Shown: one piece after another, positions 60,187 through 64,000 of the stretch
How the letters are laid out: each line of letters opens with the position of its first letter
Position numbering within the stretch: position 1 is the stretch's first letter
Origin: Streptomyces marokkonensis
Lineage (GTDB): Bacteria; Actinomycetota; Actinomycetes; Streptomycetales; Streptomycetaceae
Reading direction: 5' to 3'
DNA: 64,000 nucleotides
Assembly (NCBI RefSeq): GCF_008312835.1
Contig: NZ_VSKS01000006.1
Coordinates: forward strand, 1-64,000
Position numbers and translations under genes: made by a program
The notes under the pieces: generated by a model
Databases searched by the model: none
The model's input: only the letters and a program-made list of their open reading frames with translations
Told to the model about the DNA's origin: nothing

Positions 60187-60245
60187 GATGTCGCGGTCCG
60201 TCCTGTCCCCGGCCGGTGCCCGGGTACCCGGGCGGAGCCACGCGG

Positions 60246-61184
60246 TCACCAGGCGCGTGCGGCCCGGAGGAGACGGTCGCGGACGAGCACCACGTGGGGG
60301 TTGTCGGAGGTGCCGGGCCGCTGCACCAGGAAGCCCGTGTTGATGGGCGCGTCCACGGGCTCGTCGAGCAGGGCCACGGCGCCGGAGGCCAGTTCGTCCG
60401 CGCACAGATAGCGGGGCAGCACGCTGTAGCCGGCCCCGGCCACCACCAGGGCCAGCACGGCCCGCAGGTCCGGGACCGAGACGGCGGCGTGGCAGTTCAG
60501 ACGCCGGCCGAAGACGTGCCGCCAGTAGCGGCGGACGATGGGCAGGTCCTCGGCGTAGGCGAGCAGCGGTACGCCGTGCAGCGCGCCGGGGCCTTCGGCG
60601 GCGAGACGTGCGCGCAGTCCGCCGGCCAGGGCGGGCGCGGCCACCAGGACGAACTCCTCGTCGGCCAGCGGCACCGCGGTCAGGGTGCGGCCGCGCGGGC
60701 GGCTCGTGGCGATCGCCAGGTCGTGTCGCCCGGAGCGCAGTTCGTCGAGCAGCCGGTCGCTCAGGCCCGTGGTGACGCGCAGCCGCACTCCCTCTGCCAC
60801 CAGGGGGGCGAGTGCGGGCAGGGCCCGTGTGGAGAGCAGTTCGGCGGGTCCGGCGAGGTGGACGGGCGCGGGGCGGGCCCGGGAGGGCGGGCCGTGCCCG
60901 GTGGCCTCGGCGAGGGCGTCGAGCGGAGCGGCGATCCGGGCGGCCAGTTCGTCGGCCACGGCGGTCGGCGCGACACCACGGGGCCGCCGTTCGAACAGTT
61001 CGCGGCCGGTCTGCCGTTCCAGCGAGCGGATCTGGGTGGTGACGGTGGGCTGGGACAGGCCCAGGAGCCGGGCGGCGGCCGTGAAGGAGCCGGAGCGGTA
61101 CACCGCGAGGAAGGTGCGCAGCAGGTTCAGGTCGGACGCGGCGGCGGCGCTCCCGTTCGGGCGGTCGGTCTCACTGTGCCTCAC
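60246..61184 (-). CDS. LysR-family transcriptional regulator
   Basis: 312 residues. The winged helix-turn-helix is SDLNLLRTFLAVYRSGSFTAAARLLGLSQPTVTTQIRSLERQTGRELFER; effector domain from about 105. GTG 61184 has no ribosome site; TAGTCT lies seven bases upstream, consistent with a leaderless mRNA. The gene is divergent from a DJ-1-like gene, and a clear LysR-type palindrome sits between them (61209-61226), so it likely controls both. Confidence 0.92.
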   Translation of the reverse strand: MRHSETDRPNGSAAAASDLNLLRTFLAVYRSGSFTAAARLLGLSQPTVTTQIRSLERQTGRELFERRPRGVAPTAVADELAARIAAPLDALAEATGHGPPSRARPAPVHLAGPAELLSTRALPALAPLVAEGVRLRVTTGLSDRLLDELRSGRHDLAIATSRPRGRTLTAVPLADEEFVLVAAPALAGGLRARLAAEGPGALHGVPLLAYAEDLPIVRRYWRHVFGRRLNCHAAVSVPDLRAVLALVVAGAGYSVLPRYLCADELASGAVALLDEPVDAPINTGFLVQRPGTSDNPHVVLVRDRLLRAARAW

Positions 61185-61208
61185 GGTGACGAGACTACGC
61201 GGCGGTAT

Positions 61209-61226
61209 CCATAGGTTTCCCTATGG
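61209..61226. promoter_or_regulatory. LysR-type operator between regulator and DJ-1-like gene
   Basis: CCATAGG-TTTC-CCTATGG has perfect 7 bp arms and contains the T-N11-A LysR core. It overlaps the expected -35 of the leaderless LysR promoter. The DJ-1-like gene has TACCGT at 61270-61275; with a start at about 61282 the operator centre is near -65, the usual LysR activator position. Confidence 0.72.
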
Positions 61227-61318
61227 CGGGCATGCGGGAGGGCATTGGAATCGCGGGGTGCGGGCCCTCTACCGTCGAGGTGTCGCAAGCAACCGCGCAC
61301 ATATCGGGAAGTGAGCAC

Positions 61319-62011
61319 ATGTCGAAGATTCTGTTCGTCGTCACCGGGGCCGATCGTCTGACCCTGGCCGACGGGAGCGCGCATCCCACCGGCTTCTGGG
61401 CCGAGGAGGCCGTGGCGCCGTACGAGGCGCTGCGCTCCGCGGGCCACGAGGTCGTCGTCGCCACTCCCGGCGGCGTCGTGCCTCCCGTCGACCGGGGCTC
61501 CCTCACACCCGAGATGAACGGCGGCCGGGAGAACGCCGACCGGATCGCGAAGGCGCTGGAGTCCTTCACCGAGCTCCGGCGGCCGGTCCGGCTGGAGGAC
61601 GTCCGGCTGGACGAGTACGCGGCCGTCTTCTACCCCGGTGGCCACGGCCCCATGGAGGACCTCGCCGTCCATCCCGGCTCCGGCCGGCTGCTCGTCGAGG
61701 CGCTGGACTCGGGCAAGCCGCTCGCCGTCGTCTGCCACGGTCCGGCCGCGCTGCTCGCCGCCGTGCGGGAGGACGGCGGCAACGCCTTCGCCGGTTACGA
61801 GGTGGCCGCGTTCACCAACGCCGAGGAGGCGCAGGGCGGCCTCGGCGACAAGGTGCGGTGGCTGCTCGAGGACCGGCTCACCGAGGCCGGTGTGCGGGTG
61901 CGGGCGGGCGAGCCGTGGGCACCGAACGTGGTGGTCGACCGCACCCTGGTCACCGGTCAGAACCCGGCGTCGTCCGCTCCGCTCGCCGAGGAGCTGCTGA
62001 AGCGGCTCTGA
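61319..62011 (+). CDS. DJ-1/PfpI (class I glutamine amidotransferase-like) protein
   Basis: 230 residues. It has the Hsp31-like elbow VVCHGPAALL with the nucleophilic Cys (about residue 141), the partner Glu in FYPGGHGPMEDL, and begins SKILFVVTGADRLTLADGSAHPTGFWAEE, the typical start of glyoxalase III/chaperone-like members. It may detoxify methylglyoxal or repair glycated proteins. GGGAAG is upstream of ATG 61319. Divergent from and probably activated by the LysR protein. Confidence 0.9.
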   Translation: MSKILFVVTGADRLTLADGSAHPTGFWAEEAVAPYEALRSAGHEVVVATPGGVVPPVDRGSLTPEMNGGRENADRIAKALESFTELRRPVRLEDVRLDEYAAVFYPGGHGPMEDLAVHPGSGRLLVEALDSGKPLAVVCHGPAALLAAVREDGGNAFAGYEVAAFTNAEEAQGGLGDKVRWLLEDRLTEAGVRVRAGEPWAPNVVVDRTLVTGQNPASSAPLAEELLKRL

Positions 62012-62059
62012 GAGCGGCCCCGGGCGGTGCTGCCCCCGCCCTCGCCGCCGTTCCCGTCG

Positions 62060-64000
62060 TCACCGTACGACGAACTCCGCCCACACCTGCTTGCCCCCGC
62101 TGACCGGGAGCGTGCCCCAGGTCGCCGAGACCGCCTCGACGAGCAGGATGCCCCGGCCGCCGGTGGCCTCCCAGCCGATGCTGGTGGGCTTCACGGGGGT
62201 GCGGGGCGAGGCGTCGGCGACCGCGAGGCGCAGCCGGTCGTTGACCAGGGTGAGGTCGAGGCGGACCTGTCCGTCGGTGTGCACCAGGGCGTTGGTGACC
62301 AGTTCGGAGACCGCGAGCAGGGGGGCGTCGATGTCCTCGCTCACGCCCCAGGAGCGCAGGGTGCGCCGGGTGAAGCGGCGGGCGTGGCCCACCGCCTGGG
62401 GCACCCGCCACACCGTCCAGCTCTCGCGCAGCGGGCGCAGGGCCATGCCGTCGTAGCGCATCAGCAGCAGGGCGACGTCGTCGCTGCGCGGGGCCTTGCC
62501 GAGCAGGGCGTCCGCGACCTGCCCCAGGTGCGCGGGGTCGGAGACCGACAGCTGCCGGGCGAAGCGCTCCATGCCCTCGTCGATGTCGGTCTCGGGCGAC
62601 TCGACCAGGCCGTCCGTGGTGAGGGCGACCATCGTGCCGGGCTGGAGCCGCAGCGGGCTCATGGGGAAGTCGCTCTGCCGCACCACCCCGAGCGGTGGTC
62701 CGCCCTCTGCCTCGGCGATGTCCGTACGTCCGTCCGGGTGACGCAGCACCGGTGGCAGATGTCCCGCGCGGACGCACCAGGCGAAGCCCTCCTCCATGTC
62801 GACGTCGACGTAGCAGCAGGTGGCGAAGAGGTCGGTCTCCATGTCCATGAGCAGCCGGTTGGCGTGGGAGACCACCACGTCCGGGGGGTGTCCCTCGACG
62901 GCGTAGGCGCGCAGGGCGGTGCGCATCTGGCCCATGAGGGTGGCGGCGCCGGCGCTGTGGCCCTGGACGTCGCCGATGACGAGGGCGACGTGGTTGTCCG
63001 GCAGCGGGATCACGTCGTACCAGTCGCCGCCCAGCTCCAGTCCGGCCGTGCTGGGCAGATAGCGGGCGACGGCGACCGCGCCCGGAAGCCGGGGCAGGCG
63101 GCGCGGCAGGAGCTGGCGCTGGAGCATGCCGACCAGTTCGTGCTCGGCGTCGAAGGCACGGGCCCGCATGAGGGCCTGTCCGGCGAGGCCGGCGGCGGCG
63201 GTGAGCAGGGCGCGTTCGTCGGCGCCGAAATCATGGGGGGCGTCCCAGCCGATGAGGCAGGCGCCTGCCATGCGGTTGCCCGCGGGCAGCGGCAGCACAG
63301 CCAGGCCGCCGGGCCCGACCTCGGCCAGGGCGACTTCCAGCGGGGAACCGGCGGGCCAGATGCCGGCGCGGCCCTCGCGCAGCGCGGCGGCGAGGGTCGG
63401 CATGGTGCGCACCGGCGCGTCGGGCCACTCGGTGCGCCACTCCGCGCGCCACAGCTCCGGCCAGGCCTCGGGTTCGGGCGGGTCGAGGACGGTCACGACG
63501 AGCCGGTCGTTCTCCAGCTCGGCGACCGCGATCCGGTCGGCACGCAGCGGCCTGCGAAGCGCGGCGACCACGGCCCTGCCGACGTCGCGGATGGTGACGG
63601 CGGTGGCCAGTGCGGCTGCGAGGCGCTGGACACGGGCCACGTCCGTGATGTCGGAGCGCAGCGTGGAGACATCGGCGACGGAACCCACCAGACGGGCCGG
63701 GCGCCCCTCGCCGCCGGGCGCCAGCCGGCCGCGCAGCCGGAGCCACTTGGGCGGGCCCGCGGGCTGGAGCACCCGGAACTCCAGTTCCCGCTCGCCGATC
63801 GTCATGTGGTCGGCCTCGACGACGGACATCAGCGAGGGCAGGTCCTCCGGCACGGTCAGGCCCAGCAGGGTCTCCACCCGCCCGTCGAAGTCGTCCGGGT
63901 CCAGGCCGAACAGCTCCAGGACGGCCTCGTCGACCCGGACCCGGCCGGTGTCCATGGCGAGGCTGAAACCACCCGGCGGCAGCTCCGCGCCGTCGGCGGC
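62060..64000 (-). CDS. PAS-GAF-SpoIIE-HATPase phosphatase, 5' end beyond the window
   Basis: 647 residues are inside the window; the frame runs through position 64000 without a start. The first ATG (63955) lies inside the PAS domain (ELPPGGFSLAMDTGRVRVDEAVLELFGLDPDDF), so the real start is outside. After the PAS (1-110) come a GAF (110-285), a SpoIIE/PP2C domain (300-510) with GGDWYDVIPL, GDVQGHSAGAA and RSDDVALLLM, and a C-terminal HATPase with VSELVTNALVHTDGQVRLDL and GRGILLVEAVSATWG. The third phosphatase of its kind in the window, with the same phosphatase/kinase fusion as the first. Confidence 0.9.
   Translation of the reverse strand, partial: AADGAELPPGGFSLAMDTGRVRVDEAVLELFGLDPDDFDGRVETLLGLTVPEDLPSLMSVVEADHMTIGERELEFRVLQPAGPPKWLRLRGRLAPGGEGRPARLVGSVADVSTLRSDITDVARVQRLAAALATAVTIRDVGRAVVAALRRPLRADRIAVAELENDRLVVTVLDPPEPEAWPELWRAEWRTEWPDAPVRTMPTLAAALREGRAGIWPAGSPLEVALAEVGPGGLAVLPLPAGNRMAGACLIGWDAPHDFGADERALLTAAAGLAGQALMRARAFDAEHELVGMLQRQLLPRRLPRLPGAVAVARYLPSTAGLELGGDWYDVIPLPDNHVALVIGDVQGHSAGAATLMGQMRTALRAYAVEGHPPDVVVSHANRLLMDMETDLFATCCYVDVDMEEGFAWCVRAGHLPPVLRHPDGRTDIAEAEGGPPLGVVRQSDFPMSPLRLQPGTMVALTTDGLVESPETDIDEGMERFARQLSVSDPAHLGQVADALLGKAPRSDDVALLLMRYDGMALRPLRESWTVWRVPQAVGHARRFTRRTLRSWGVSEDIDAPLLAVSELVTNALVHTDGQVRLDLTLVNDRLRLAVADASPRTPVKPTSIGWEATGGRGILLVEAVSATWGTLPVSGGKQVWAEFVVR

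Noticed and set aside
1-64000. CRISPR arrays, tRNA or rRNA genes, intact insertion sequences, prophage or plasmid origins
   Set aside because: None was seen on reading both strands; repeats found are hairpins and operators only.

Overview
The window is high-GC actinobacterial DNA, almost certainly a Streptomyces chromosome. The evidence is extreme third-position GC, frequent GTG starts, a WhiJ-type HTH/DUF397/ATPase triad, roadblock/LC7 genes, three SpoIIE-type phosphatases with an RsbW-like kinase, a mycothiol-dependent formaldehyde dehydrogenase, streptogrisin-like and GH64 secreted enzymes, and several Streptomyces-only small proteins (DUF5133, DUF5709). I saw no rRNA, tRNA, CRISPR array, intact insertion sequence or large secondary-metabolite cluster.

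Layout. 1-1.8 kb: the tail of a probable FG-GAP-type secreted protein, then a secreted trypsin-fold protein lacking two catalytic residues, flanked by long-armed inverted repeats. 1.8-4.4 kb: the WhiJ-like triad (XRE/DUF5753, DUF397, RsbW-like ATPase) and a helical protein. 4.6-9 kb: a membrane SpoIIE phosphatase and fprA. 9-14.7 kb: a GH65 enzyme, a DevS-type GAF kinase and a divergent flavohemoprotein; the last two share an intergenic region carrying a DevR-box-like palindrome. 14.7-17 kb: a four-gene operon of three roadblock-like proteins and a DUF4388-like protein, without the GTPase, DUF742 protein and kinase of a conservon. 17-21.2 kb: two unknown genes that overlap convergently, then a small graspetide locus (precursor tgmA, ATP-grasp ligase tgmB). 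21.3-29.4 kb: regulators, an ABC exporter, oxidoreductases and a secreted GH64 glucanase behind a LacI-type operator.

29.5-36 kb: small proteins, two GT-C-like membrane proteins, a beta-phosphoglucomutase-like HAD protein, a kinase and a GNAT protein. 36-41 kb: a free-standing FhaA N-terminal domain, an RpiR regulator, a long structured leader, and an ANTAR/GAF/PAS/SpoIIE phosphatase. 41-48 kb: a membrane-anchored peptidoglycan-binding protein, an ATP-grasp protein, a TetR regulator and its apparent target (a DUF35 protein) sharing paired operators, a PatB-like lyase with methyltransferase, and a streptogrisin-like protease with a C-terminal anchor. 48-55 kb: an L,D-transpeptidase, two SDRs, the MscR/MBL mycothiol operon and a second ABC exporter. 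55-64 kb: a TetR protein, a secreted beta-propeller, an XdhC-like factor, CBS and phosphoesterase genes, a divergent LysR/DJ-1 pair, and a third SpoIIE phosphatase running off the right edge.

Themes are signalling and stress: partner-switch phosphatases and ATPases, NO/hypoxia and formaldehyde detoxification, and cell-wall or secreted hydrolases. The leads most worth following are the methyltransferase-less graspetide locus, the GTPase-less roadblock operon, the DevS-like kinase/flavohemoprotein pair with its palindrome, and the TetR operator pairs. Everything here is read by eye; family assignments rest on remembered motifs, not database searches.
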